In this document: positions 50,298 through 58,263 of the stretch, piece after piece
Layout of the letters: each line of letters opens with the position of its first letter
Numbering within the stretch: position 1 is the stretch's first letter
From: Pelomonas aquatica
Lineage (GTDB): Bacteria; Pseudomonadota; Gammaproteobacteria; Burkholderiales; Burkholderiaceae_C
Assembly: GCF_026712205.1 (NCBI RefSeq)
Contig: NZ_JAPPUW010000017.1
Span: 35,477 to 99,476 of the forward strand
Direction: 5' to 3'
DNA length: 64,000 nt
Position numbers and translations under genes: made by a program
Notes under the pieces: model-generated
The model's input: only the letters and a program-made list of their open reading frames with translations
Database searches by the model: none
Told to the model about the DNA's origin: nothing

Positions 50298-50513
50298 CAA
50301 CGGCGGCCGAGGAATCGGCACCGTGGTCCGGAGTAAGCGGCCGACGGACGGTGCCATGCGGCACCGTCACCGAGGTGACTCACGCCGGGCGCAGCGGAGC
50401 GGGGCAGCCCCTCTGCGGCAGATTGGAGCCCCAGGGAAGGTCCGTCCGACTCCCGAGGCTCCGGCGATGCCGGCGCTCTTGCCGGAAGTCACTTCAAATC
50501 GAAGGAGTTTTTC
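50298..50513 (+). other. long structured 5' leader of the first flagellin mRNA
   Basis: About 215 nt lie between the sigma-28 start and the flagellin ATG. They include a perfect 9-bp stem GACGGTGCC/GGCACCGTC with a 4-base loop (50347-50368). An alternative stem GTCAC/GTGAC (50366-50379) shares its 3' edge, so the two exclude each other. Other weaker stems follow, and the ribosome-binding site AAGGAG is close to the ATG. Post-transcriptional control is possible but unproven. Confidence 0.5.
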
Positions 50514-51947
50514 ATGGCCATGCAGATCAACACCAACCTGAATTCGCTGACCGCCCAGCGCAATTCCAGCAACACGCAGAACGACCTGAGCACCGCGATC
50601 GCGCGCCTGTCCTCCGGCCTGCGCATCAACAGCGCCAAGGACGACGCCGCCGGCCTCGCGATTTCCGAGCGCTTCTCGGCCCAGATCAACGGTCTGAACC
50701 AGGCCGCCCGCAATGCCAACGACGGCATCTCGCTGGCGCAGACCGCTGAAGGCGGCCTGTCCTCGGTCGGCGCCAACCTGCAGCGCATGCGCCAGCTCGC
50801 CGTGCAGTCGGCCAACGCGACCAACAGCGCCAGCGACCGCGCCGCGCTGCAGCAGGAAGTCACCCAGCTCGCCGCCGAAATCGACCGCGTCGCGACGCAG
50901 ACCCAGTTCAACGGCCTGAACCTGCTGGACGGCAGCTTCACCGCCCAGCAGTTCCAGGTCGGCGCCAACGCCGGCCAGACCATCACGGTCGCGAGCATCG
51001 CCAGCGCCCGCGGCAGCGCCCTCGGCCAGTACCAGGGCTTCTCGCTGACCAACCAGTCCATCGGCACGGCCAGCAACACGGCCGCGGCCCTGACCGTCAC
51101 CGTCGGCGGCGGCCCGGCCGTCTCGCTCGGTTCCGTGGCCGTCGACGCCAAGGCCCAGGCCGCGGCGATCAACTCCGGCAACGTCGCCGGCCTGACCGCC
51201 ACCGCCAACGCGACGACGATCGCTGCCGCGGCGCAAACCAACGCCGCCACCGCCTCCGGCACGGCGACGATCACTGTCAACGGCGTCGCCATCAACGTCG
51301 CCGGCGTCAACGGTGCCGGCGCCCAGTCCACCAACCGCGCCGCCGTCGTCTCCGCGCTGAACGCGCAGTCGGCCGCCACCGGCGTGACCGCTTCGGACAC
51401 CGGCTCTGGCGTCTCGCTGTCCGCCGCCGATGGCCGCAACATCACGGCCACCTACGCGGCCGGCACTTTCACCGGCTCCAGCCTGACCGACTTCGGCATC
51501 GGCGCCACGTCGGCCACGACCTACGGCGGCACGCTCAACATCAGCTACTCCGCTCCGTCCGGCGTGTCCGGCAGCGTGGTGTTCGCCCAAACGGCCGGCC
51601 TGAACTCGACGACCGCCATCGCCGCCACCGGCACGGCCGTCAGCGCCATCGACATCTCGACGGTGACTAACGCCAACTCCGCGCTGTCGGCCATCGACGC
51701 CGCGCTGGCTTCGGTCAACAGCAGCCGCGCCAACCTCGGCGCCATCCAGAACCGCTTCAGCTCGACCATCAACAACCTGTCGACCACGAGCAACAACCTG
51801 GCGGCCTCGCGCAGCCGCATCCAGGACGCCGACTTCGCGGCCGAAACCGCCAACCTGAGCCGCGCCCAGGTGCTGCAGCAGGCCGGCACGGCCATGGTCG
51901 CCCAGGCCAACCAGCAGCCGCAGCAGGTGCTGACGCTGCTGCGTTAA
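50514..51947 (+). CDS. fliC: flagellin (first copy)
   Basis: 477 residues. N-terminal D0/D1 block ([52 protein letters not shown]) and C-terminal D1/D0 block ([45 protein letters not shown]) are typical. The central ~200 residues are Ala/Thr/Ser/Gly-rich surface domain. The ATG at 50514 follows AAGGAG; a second ATG two codons in is also possible. The next gene is a close paralogue. It polymerises into the filament after export with FliS. Confidence 0.96.
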   Translation: MAMQINTNLNSLTAQRNSSNTQNDLSTAIARLSSGLRINSAKDDAAGLAISERFSAQINGLNQAARNANDGISLAQTAEGGLSSVGANLQRMRQLAVQSANATNSASDRAALQQEVTQLAAEIDRVATQTQFNGLNLLDGSFTAQQFQVGANAGQTITVASIASARGSALGQYQGFSLTNQSIGTASNTAAALTVTVGGGPAVSLGSVAVDAKAQAAAINSGNVAGLTATANATTIAAAAQTNAATASGTATITVNGVAINVAGVNGAGAQSTNRAAVVSALNAQSAATGVTASDTGSGVSLSAADGRNITATYAAGTFTGSSLTDFGIGATSATTYGGTLNISYSAPSGVSGSVVFAQTAGLNSTTAIAATGTAVSAIDISTVTNANSALSAIDAALASVNSSRANLGAIQNRFSSTINNLSTTSNNLAASRSRIQDADFAAETANLSRAQVLQQAGTAMVAQANQQPQQVLTLLR

Positions 51948-51962
51948 TCCGCGCACCTGAAA

Positions 51963-52034
51963 CGCCGCGCGCAACGCGCGGCGCCGGCGGGCCGGCCCTC
52001 CTCGGGACTTCCGAGGAGGCCGGCCCGCCGCTTT
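51963..52034 (+). terminator. intrinsic terminator after the first flagellin gene
   Basis: Two hairpins in a row. First, CGCCGCGCG-CAA-CGCGCGGCG (51963-51983). Then a long stem of ~20 bp (51985-52005 with 52011-52030, one bulged base) closed by a short loop and followed by CTTTT. This is the strongest terminator in the window and should separate the two flagellin transcripts. Confidence 0.85.
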
Positions 52035-52040
52035 TGGCGA

Positions 52041-52076
52041 GGCTGAATTGACCGCGAAAGCCGCCGCTTATCCGGG
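52041..52076 (+). promoter_or_regulatory. candidate FlhD4C2 box upstream of the second flagellin gene
   Basis: GGCTGAATTGAC-N12-CGCTTATCCGGG. The gene-proximal half is close to those before flgB and flhB. No sigma-28 site with a fitting -35 was found between the terminator and the ATG at 52190; GCCGATCG at 52081 lacks a partner. The box ends 113 bp before the ATG. Confidence 0.4.
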
Positions 52077-52189
52077 CTAGGCCGATCGGCCGCACTCGGA
52101 AGAATTCGGACACCAAATCCCGGCTCGGCATTTGGCGTTCGGATCGACGAGATCGATCCAGGAATGCAAGGCTTTCACGGAGAGATTTC

Positions 52190-53626
52190 ATGTCGCAGAC
52201 CATCAACACCAATCTGTCGTCGCTGACTGCCCAGCGCAATGCCAGCAAGACGCAGAACGACCTGAGCACCGCGATTGCACGCCTGTCCTCCGGACTGCGC
52301 ATCAACAGCGCCAAGGACGATGCCGCCGGCCTTGCGATCAGCGAGCGCTTCACCGCCCAGATCAACGGCCTCAACCAGGCCGCGCGCAACGCCAACGACG
52401 GCATCTCGCTGGCCCAGGTGGCCGAAGGCGGCCTGGGCTCGGTCGGCGCCAACCTGCAGCGCATGCGCCAGCTGGCCGTGCAGTCCGCCAACGCGACCAA
52501 CAGCGCCACGGACCGCGCCGCGCTGCAGCAGGAAGTGCTCCAGCTCGCCGCCGAAATCGACCGCGTCGCGACCCAGACCCAGTTCAACGGCCTGAACCTG
52601 CTGGACGGCAGCTTCGCCGCCCAGCAGTTCCAGGTCGGCGCCAACGCCGGCCAGACCATCACGGTCGCCAACATCGCCAGCTCCCGCGCCAGCGCCCTCG
52701 GCGTCTACCAGGGCTTCACGGCCACCAGCCAGTCCATCGGCACCGCGAGCAACACGGCCGCAGCGCTGACCGTCAACGTTGGCGGCGCCGGCGCCGTCGC
52801 GCTCGGCACGGTCGCCGTCGATGCCAAGGCCCAGGCCGCCGCGATCACCTCCGGCAATATCGCCGGCCTGACCGCCACCGCCAACGCCACCACCGTCGCG
52901 GCCGCAGCCCAGACCAACGCCGCCACCGCCTCCGGCGCGGCGACGATCACCGTCAACGGCGTGGCCATCAACGTCAACGGCGTCAATGGTGCCGGTGCCC
53001 AGTCCACCAACCGTGCCAACGTCGTCGCCGCGCTGAACGCGCAGTCGGCCGCCACCGGCGTGATGGCCACCGACACGGGCACCGGCGTGTCGCTGACCGC
53101 CGCCGACGGGCGCAACATCACCGTCACTTACGCGGCCGGCGGCTTCACCGGCTCCAGCCTGACCGACTTCGGTATCGGCGCCACCTCGGGCACGACCTAC
53201 GGCGGCACGATCAACATCAACTATGTCGCCCCTTCCGGCGTATCCGGCAGCGTCGTGTTCGCCCAGACCGGCGGCCTCAACTCGACGAACGCCATCGCCT
53301 CCACCGGCACGGCCGTCAACGCCATCGACATCTCGACGGTGGGCGGCGCCAACGCCGCGCTGTCGGCCGTCGACGCCGCGCTGGCCACGGTGAACAGCAA
53401 CCGCGCGACGCTGGGTGCCATCCAGAACCGCTTCAGCTCGACCATCGACAACCTGACGACGGCCAGCAACAACCTGTCGGCCTCGCGCAGCCGCATCCAG
53501 GACGCCGACTTCGCGGCCGAAACCGCCAACCTGAGCCGCGCCCAGGTGCTGCAGCAGGCCGGCACGGCGATGATCGCCCAGGCCAACCAGTTGCCGCAGC
53601 AGGTGCTGTCGCTGCTGAAGGGCTGA
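52190..53626 (+). CDS. fliC: flagellin (second copy)
   Basis: 478 residues, aligned to the first flagellin over its whole length with scattered substitutions, so a recent tandem duplication. Ends are [44 protein letters not shown] and [30 protein letters not shown]. Differences cluster in the surface-exposed middle (for example [22 protein letters not shown]) and at both termini. The ribosome-binding site is CGGAGAG. It is separated from copy 1 by a strong terminator and has a different upstream region, so the two are probably expressed differently. Confidence 0.96.
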   Translation: MSQTINTNLSSLTAQRNASKTQNDLSTAIARLSSGLRINSAKDDAAGLAISERFTAQINGLNQAARNANDGISLAQVAEGGLGSVGANLQRMRQLAVQSANATNSATDRAALQQEVLQLAAEIDRVATQTQFNGLNLLDGSFAAQQFQVGANAGQTITVANIASSRASALGVYQGFTATSQSIGTASNTAAALTVNVGGAGAVALGTVAVDAKAQAAAITSGNIAGLTATANATTVAAAAQTNAATASGAATITVNGVAINVNGVNGAGAQSTNRANVVAALNAQSAATGVMATDTGTGVSLTAADGRNITVTYAAGGFTGSSLTDFGIGATSGTTYGGTININYVAPSGVSGSVVFAQTGGLNSTNAIASTGTAVNAIDISTVGGANAALSAVDAALATVNSNRATLGAIQNRFSSTIDNLTTASNNLSASRSRIQDADFAAETANLSRAQVLQQAGTAMIAQANQLPQQVLSLLKG

Positions 53627-53699
53627 GGCCGCGAGGGCCGGCCACGCCGCCGCGCCCGAGAACGTGAAATCCATCGCGGTTTCAAAAAGGTAAAGCGCC

Positions 53700-53726
53700 T
53701 AAGATTTCGGCAGCGTCGACCGATAA
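53700..53726 (+). promoter_or_regulatory. sigma-28 (FliA) promoter of fliDST
   Basis: -35 TAAGATTT (53700-53707), 11-base spacer, -10 ACCGATAA (53719-53726), 6 of 8 and 7 of 8 to consensus. Transcription would begin near 53733, only ~4 nt before the annotated fliD ATG, which leaves almost no leader and bears on which fliD start is used. Confidence 0.8.
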
Positions 53727-53736
53727 ACGAAGGACC

Positions 53737-55191
53737 ATGACCTCCATCACCGGCACCTCGACCATGTCGTCCCCGGGCATCGGCAGCGGGCTCGACGTCA
53801 GCAGCATCGTCACGCAGCTGATGGCGGTTGAATCCCAGCCGCTGAAGCTCATGCAGATAGCGGCGCAGAAGATGCAGACGCAGCTGTCGGCCTACGGCAA
53901 GATGCAGTCTCTGGTATCGGCGCTGCAGGACGCCACGACGCCGCTGCTGACCAGCACCAACTACTCGCTCACGACCGCCGCGTCATCCGACGTCTCAAGT
54001 GTCGGCGTTGCCACGACGACCGGCGCGGTCGCGGGCAATTACGCCGTCTCGGTGAGCGCGCTGGCGGCGTCGCAGACCCTGGTCAGCGCCAGCGGCCAGT
54101 TCGCGGCGACCACCGACATCGTCGGCACCGGCACGCTGACCATCAGCCTGGGCAGCTGGAACGCCGGGCAGACGGCCTTCACGCCCAAGACCGGCGCCCA
54201 GTCGGTCAGCATCACGATCGACTCGACCAGCAACACGCTGGCCGGCGTCCGCGACAAGATCAACGCGGCCAATGCCGGCGTGACGGCGACCATCGTCACC
54301 GACTCGACCGGCTCCCGCCTGGCCCTGCAGTCGAGCAGCACGGGCGCCGTCAACGGCTTCAAGGTGGCGGTCACGGAGACCGGCGCGGCCGGCCTGGGGC
54401 GCCTCGCGTTCGACCCCTCGGTCAACATCAGGCAGATGACGCAGACCACGGCGGCCGCCGACACCCAGGCGACGGTCAACGGCATCGCGATCACGAGTTC
54501 CAGCACGACGCTGAGCAACGTCATCCAGGGCCTGACCCTCACCCTCGGCAAGGTGACGACGGCGCCCGTGCAGGTGACGGTCAGCGCCAATACCGATGCG
54601 CTGAAGGCGATGGTGAAGAGTTTCGCCGCCGCCTACAACGCACTCAACGGCTTCATCAGCGACTCGACCAAGTACGACCCCGTCGCCAAGCAAGGCGCGT
54701 TGCTGCAGGGCGACCGCACCACGCTGAGCCTGCAGACCCAGTTGCGCAACCTCCTGGGCGGCTTCGGTTCGGCCTCGTCGACGTTCAACACCCTCAGCTC
54801 GATCGGCCTGCGCTTCCAGAAGGACGGCTCGCTGCAGGTGGACGACACCGCGCTGAGCGCCGCCGTACAGAACCCGACCGAGCTGAAGAAGGCGCTGTCC
54901 AACGTCGACCTCACCAGCCCGGTCAACAACGGCTTCTTCAAGAAGCTCTCCGACTGGGAGGCCATTGCGCTGGGCACGACGGGCTCGCTGCCGACGATAC
55001 AGCAGTCTCTGCAAAAGGGCGTCGCTTCAAACCAGAAGGATCAGGATGCCTTCCAGGTCCGGCTGAGCCTGACCGAAAAACGGCTGCGTGACCAGTACTC
55101 CGCACTGGATTCGACGATGTCGAAGGCCAACGCGCTGTCCAAGTACGTGAACCAGCAGATCACGCTCTGGAACAACCAGAGGAGCAGCTGA
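53737..55191 (+). CDS. fliD: flagellar filament cap protein FliD
   Basis: 484 residues. N-terminal SSPGIGSGLDVSSIVTQLMAVESQPLKLM is the FliD_N signature; the C-terminal QVRLSLTEKRLRDQYSALDSTMSKANALSKYVNQQITLW is FliD_C. The cap sits at the filament tip and folds flagellin into place. The start at 53737 has an AAGGA only 2 nt upstream and lies almost at the predicted transcription start; the ATG at 53764 (MSSPGIGSG, 475 residues) is closer to the beginning of other FliD proteins and is a real alternative. Confidence 0.93.
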   Translation: MTSITGTSTMSSPGIGSGLDVSSIVTQLMAVESQPLKLMQIAAQKMQTQLSAYGKMQSLVSALQDATTPLLTSTNYSLTTAASSDVSSVGVATTTGAVAGNYAVSVSALAASQTLVSASGQFAATTDIVGTGTLTISLGSWNAGQTAFTPKTGAQSVSITIDSTSNTLAGVRDKINAANAGVTATIVTDSTGSRLALQSSSTGAVNGFKVAVTETGAAGLGRLAFDPSVNIRQMTQTTAAADTQATVNGIAITSSSTTLSNVIQGLTLTLGKVTTAPVQVTVSANTDALKAMVKSFAAAYNALNGFISDSTKYDPVAKQGALLQGDRTTLSLQTQLRNLLGGFGSASSTFNTLSSIGLRFQKDGSLQVDDTALSAAVQNPTELKKALSNVDLTSPVNNGFFKKLSDWEAIALGTTGSLPTIQQSLQKGVASNQKDQDAFQVRLSLTEKRLRDQYSALDSTMSKANALSKYVNQQITLWNNQRSS

Positions 55192-55285
55192 CGGCGTTAA
55201 GTAATGGCGTTTGACGCGCCAATCCCGGTTCAAGAACCGGCCGCAAAGGCCGAAAACAAGGACAAGTGAACCGGAGTCCAGCGTG

Positions 55286-55738
55286 ATGTTCAGCATGCCC
55301 CAGTCCTTCGGCGGACACCGCCCCCGCACCAATGCCTACGCCGACATCGGCGCCAGCACCGCGACCGACGACGCCAGCCCCCACAAGCTCATCGGACTGC
55401 TCTACAGCACGGTGCTGAGCGACATCCATACGGCTCGCGGCGCCATCCGGCGAGGCGACATGCCTGCCAAGGCCCGGGCGATCAGCCGCGCCGTGCGCAT
55501 CGTCGACGAAGGCCTGGCCGGCGTCCTCGACATGCCGCGCGGCGGCGAAATCGCCGAGCGCCTCGCCGCTCTCTACGACTACCTGGTGCGTCGCCTCACC
55601 ATCGCCAACCTGCACAACGACGAAGCTGCCCTGGCCGAATGCGCCGGGCTGGTCGACACCATGAAGGACGGCTGGGAGGGCATCGCCGCGCAGGTGCATG
55701 CCGGCGCACAGGCCGCCCCCGCTACCGACGCAGGTTGA
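55286..55738 (+). CDS. fliS: flagellin export chaperone FliS
   Basis: 150 residues from the ATG at 55286. The four-helix FliS core is visible: NAYADIGASTATDDASPHKLIGLLYSTVLSDIHTARGAIRRGDMPAKARAISRAVRIVDEGLAGVLD and LYDYLVRRLTIANLHNDEAALAECAGLVDTMKDGW. FliS holds flagellin unfolded until export. The C-terminus is extended by ~15 Ala-rich residues. It follows fliD by 94 bp and precedes fliT by 1 bp. Confidence 0.93.
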   Translation: MFSMPQSFGGHRPRTNAYADIGASTATDDASPHKLIGLLYSTVLSDIHTARGAIRRGDMPAKARAISRAVRIVDEGLAGVLDMPRGGEIAERLAALYDYLVRRLTIANLHNDEAALAECAGLVDTMKDGWEGIAAQVHAGAQAAPATDAG

Positions 55739-55739
55739 T

Positions 55740-56039
55740 ATGGACGCCCCCCTGCTCAACTACTACGAAGCGATCGAACGGGCCAGTGCCGACATGCTGT
55801 CGGCGGCCCGCAACGGCAATTGGGATGAAGTGGTCCGGCTGGAGGGCGCCTGCGTGCTGCTGATCTGCCAGCTCAAGGCCGCCGCAAATCAGGGGTCGCT
55901 CGCCCCCGGCGAATCCACGCTGAAGGCGCGCATCATGCAGCGCATCCTGATCAACGACGCCGAGATTCGCCATCTCGCCGAGCCCTGGCTCGAAGATCTC
56001 GACCGCGTATTGGCCGGCAACACCAAGCTGATGCACTGA
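55740..56039 (+). CDS. fliT: flagellar chaperone FliT
   Basis: 99 residues from the ATG at 55740, 1 bp after the fliS stop. Short helical protein (LLNYYEAIERASADMLSAARNGNWDEVVRLEGACVLLICQLKA) with the FliT pattern. It carries FliD to the export gate and, in enterobacteria, also binds FlhC to dampen class 2 genes; the latter would close a loop with the FlhDC boxes here. Assignment rests on length, helical pattern and the fliD-fliS-fliT order. Confidence 0.88.
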   Translation: MDAPLLNYYEAIERASADMLSAARNGNWDEVVRLEGACVLLICQLKAAANQGSLAPGESTLKARIMQRILINDAEIRHLAEPWLEDLDRVLAGNTKLMH

Positions 56040-56078
56040 CACGGCCGCTCGCCCACGTCGCGCAGAACTACAATCGCC

Positions 56079-56114
56079 GGCCCCCGAGCGTGATGCTTGT
56101 CACGTTTCGGGGCC
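56079..56114 (+). terminator. hairpin between fliT and the next sigma-28 promoter
   Basis: Imperfect 15-bp stem: arms 56079-56093 (GGCCCCCGAGCGTGA) and 56100-56114 (TCACGTTTCGGGGCC). The next base starts the sigma-28 -35 box at 56115. It probably ends the fliDST transcript; no T-run follows. Confidence 0.45.
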
Positions 56115-56141
56115 TAAAGTTCTTTGCCAAACTGCCGATAG
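56115..56141 (+). promoter_or_regulatory. sigma-28 (FliA) promoter of the unknown 91-residue gene
   Basis: -35 TAAAGTTC (56115-56122), 11-base spacer, -10 GCCGATAG (56134-56141). Each half matches the consensus at 7 of 8, the best sigma-28 site in the window. Predicted transcription start ~56148, giving a ~34-nt leader with AAGGGG before the ATG at 56182. Confidence 0.88.
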
Positions 56142-56181
56142 GGCCGTGAGAGACCTTCAATTTGGGCTGAAGGGGATTCTG

Positions 56182-56457
56182 ATGAACAGCATCAACGGAG
56201 TGGGAGCCGGCACCTCCTACAAGGTGGATTACTTGGATGCACGTAGCAATTCGATCCCGGACGCAACCTCCCTGGCGCGCAAGACCGAGCTCACCACGAC
56301 CCTGACTGTCCAGATTGACCAGTTCACGCAGCAGCCGATCGTCCCCCGCTTCCCTTGGTTGAGCCGGCTCACGGCCGAGCTGGAAGCGGCCGCCAAGCAG
56401 CGGCCGACGTTCCCACCCACGTCGACACTGGGCAACCACATCGACAAGACAGCCTGA
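56182..56457 (+). CDS. unrecognised small protein under a sigma-28 promoter
   Basis: 91 residues from the ATG at 56182, six bases after AAGGGG. I do not recognise a family. No signal peptide, membrane helix or Cys is seen. An N-terminal polar region (SINGVGAGTSYKVDYLDARS) is followed by a Thr-rich stretch (ELTTTLTVQIDQF), a Pro-containing turn (QQPIVPRFPW), a short amphipathic helix (LSRLTAELEAAAKQR) and a Pro/Thr tail. It is not FlaG by sequence. It stands between fliDST and ycgR with its own sigma-28 promoter, so it is made with the filament genes. A chaperone, filament or post-translational regulator role is conceivable only from context. Confidence 0.7.
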   Translation: MNSINGVGAGTSYKVDYLDARSNSIPDATSLARKTELTTTLTVQIDQFTQQPIVPRFPWLSRLTAELEAAAKQRPTFPPTSTLGNHIDKTA

Positions 56458-56529
56458 CCCGCCCGCGGCGGCCACGCGTGTATGGCGAAGCGCCGGCCTG
56501 ACCGGCATGGCTGCACTACCATCGTCCGC

Positions 56530-57270
56530 ATGTCCGCCCCAACACAGACCGCACCCGAAGAGCTGCGCGTTTCCTCCCCCGCCGAAATCACCGCCTACCT
56601 GCAGCAGCTGCAGCGTGAAGGCGCTGGCCTGACGCTCAGCGGGCCGCCCGGTGCGAGCCTGTCCAGCCGCATCGTCGCGCTGGACCCCGCGGCCGATCTG
56701 CTCGGCCTTGAAATCGGCACCGATCCCGAAGGCATCAGCCAGGCCCTGGTGGCCGGCGGCGAGATCACCGCCGTCGCCTACCTCGGCACGATCAAGCTGC
56801 AGTTCGAGCTCGAAGCCCCCGTCATCGTCAGCGGCGAGCAGGGCGCCGTGCTGCGCACGACGCTGCCGACGCGGCTCTACCGCTTCCAGCGCCGCCAGTC
56901 CTTCCGCGTGCAGCCGGCCGGCAGCGTCTATCCGCGCGTCCTCGTGCCGGGCGGTGCCCAGCCCGGGCGCGCGCTGCGCGTGCTGGACATCAGCATCGGC
57001 GGCCTGGCTCTGGCCCTGCCCACCGACGCGGACCCGGCCCCGCTGCCGATCGGCCATGTCGCCGCCGACCTGGTGCTGGAGCTGGACCGCCTCACCGCGC
57101 TGCGCGTGGCCCTGCTGCCTCATCACGACAGCCCGATCAGTGGCGACGCCACCGGCACGCGCCAGCTCGGCTGCGCCTTCGTCGACCTCGACGCCGCGGC
57201 CGGCCGCTCGCTGCAGGTCTATGTGGACCAGACGCAGAAGCGCCGCCGCCTGCTGAAGCTGGACCTATGA
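56530..57270 (+). CDS. ycgR: c-di-GMP-binding flagellar brake protein YcgR
   Basis: 246 residues from the ATG at 56530. N-terminal YcgR domain (~10-115) and PilZ domain (~118-235) with the c-di-GMP motif R(121)RQSFR(126) and D(153)xSxxG(158) in VLDISIGG. With c-di-GMP bound it touches FliG/MotA and slows the motor. GGDEF/EAL enzymes that would set its ligand level are encoded at 30-34 kb. Its stop overlaps the pseudopilin ATG by 4 bp. Confidence 0.92.
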   Translation: MSAPTQTAPEELRVSSPAEITAYLQQLQREGAGLTLSGPPGASLSSRIVALDPAADLLGLEIGTDPEGISQALVAGGEITAVAYLGTIKLQFELEAPVIVSGEQGAVLRTTLPTRLYRFQRRQSFRVQPAGSVYPRVLVPGGAQPGRALRVLDISIGGLALALPTDADPAPLPIGHVAADLVLELDRLTALRVALLPHHDSPISGDATGTRQLGCAFVDLDAAAGRSLQVYVDQTQKRRRLLKLDL

Positions 57271-57758
57271 AAAAGTCCCGCCGGACATCGGGCTTCACAT
57301 TGCTGGAGGCCGTCTTCACGATGGCCGTGCTGGCCATCATCCTGGCCGCGGCCGTGCCCAGCTATTCCCACTACCTGGCCCGCCAGCGCCTGCGCCACGT
57401 CGCCGAGCTGCTGGAGCAGGATCTGCGCCATGCCCGCACCCTCAGCGTCGAGGAGGGGCGCAGCGTCTACATGAGCTTCCAGAGCGGCCGGCAATGGTGC
57501 TGGGGTTCGAGCCGCCAGTCCGCCTGCGACTGCGTCACCGGCCAGCCGCGCTGCGAGCTCGGCGGCATCGACGCGCACGAGCACAAGGGCACGCTGCTGC
57601 AGGCCGGCCGCGGCGTCACCTTCGAAGCCGGCCTGGGCCGAGCCCAGGGCTGGACGCGCATCGGCATCTCCAACGACCAGAACCAGCAGCTCTACCTGGA
57701 CCTGGGGCCACTCGGCCGGCCACAGATCTGCGGCGCCGACTCGCGCAGCGGATGCTGA
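57267..57758 (+). CDS. GspH/FimT-type pseudopilin
   Basis: 163 residues. A short basic leader (MKKSRRTSG) is followed by the prepilin peptidase motif FTLLEAVFTMAVLAIILAAAVPSY, with cleavage expected after Gly9 and the conserved Glu at mature position 5. The C-terminal part is a GspH-like globular domain with several Cys (WCWGSSRQSACDC, RCELGG). Such minor pilins prime type IV pili or type II secretion. Translation is coupled to ycgR through ATGA. No other pilus gene is near, so its system lies elsewhere. It ends 31 bp from the convergent fliE. Confidence 0.85.
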   Translation: MKKSRRTSGFTLLEAVFTMAVLAIILAAAVPSYSHYLARQRLRHVAELLEQDLRHARTLSVEEGRSVYMSFQSGRQWCWGSSRQSACDCVTGQPRCELGGIDAHEHKGTLLQAGRGVTFEAGLGRAQGWTRIGISNDQNQQLYLDLGPLGRPQICGADSRSGC

Positions 57759-57789
57759 GCGAGAGGCCCGACGGGGCCGAGCCCAAGGC

Positions 57790-58116
57790 TCAGATCTGCA
57801 TGTTCATGATCTCGGAATAGGCCGAGACCAGGCGGTTGCGCACCTGCAGCGTGGCCTGGAAGCCGATCTGGGCCTTCTGCATCGAGACCATGGTCTCTTC
57901 GAGGCTGACGGTGGGGTTGTCGAGCTGCACCTCGCGCTGCAGCCGCGTCGCCTCGTTCTGCTGGGCGCTGACGTTCTTCAGCGCCTGCGTCATCGCGTCG
58001 CCGAAGCTCGCGCCCGCCGGGGCGGCCGGCTTGGGCGCAAGCGGCTGGCCGTTGACCGCCAGGCCCGCGCGCGCGGCGGCCTGGGCGAAGTCGAAGGGGC
58101 GCAGCTTCATGTCCAT
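57790..58116 (-). CDS. fliE: flagellar hook-basal body adaptor FliE
   Basis: 108 residues from the ATG at 58116 (a second ATG two codons later is possible). C-terminal SFGDAMTQALKNVSAQQNEATRLQREVQLDNPTVSLEETMVSMQKAQIGFQATLQVRNRLVSAYSEIMNMQI is the FliE domain. FliE joins the MS ring to the rod. It is divergent from fliF with 147 bp between, as in other Betaproteobacteria and enterobacteria. Confidence 0.94.
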   Translation of the reverse strand: MDMKLRPFDFAQAAARAGLAVNGQPLAPKPAAPAGASFGDAMTQALKNVSAQQNEATRLQREVQLDNPTVSLEETMVSMQKAQIGFQATLQVRNRLVSAYSEIMNMQI

Positions 58117-58205
58117 GGAGCGGCACTTTGGCAGCAAGCCGCGGGCGCGAAGCCTGGAGATGCGCGGGCGCGGTCGGCCACTTCGACGCTTTCTTGAGGG
58201 GGGCG

Positions 58206-58240
58206 GCACGAATAATTTGCGCCATCGGCCGATTCCCGGC
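58206..58240. promoter_or_regulatory. weak candidate FlhD4C2 box between fliE and fliF
   Basis: GCACGAATAATT-N11-CCGATTCCCGGC. Each half shares about 7 of 12 positions with the half-site seen before flhA, flhB and flgB. It lies 90 bp from the fliE start, a fitting distance, but only 24 bp from the fliF ATG, which would be too close for a class 2 promoter on that side. Confidence 0.3.
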
Positions 58241-58263
58241 CCCTCCCGTTCCTTGCCGCCTCC

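Noticed and set aside
52081..52088. GCCGATCG upstream of the second flagellin as a sigma-28 -10
   Set aside because: The expected -35 position reads CGCCGCTT, which does not resemble TAAAGTTT at any spacing of 10-12.
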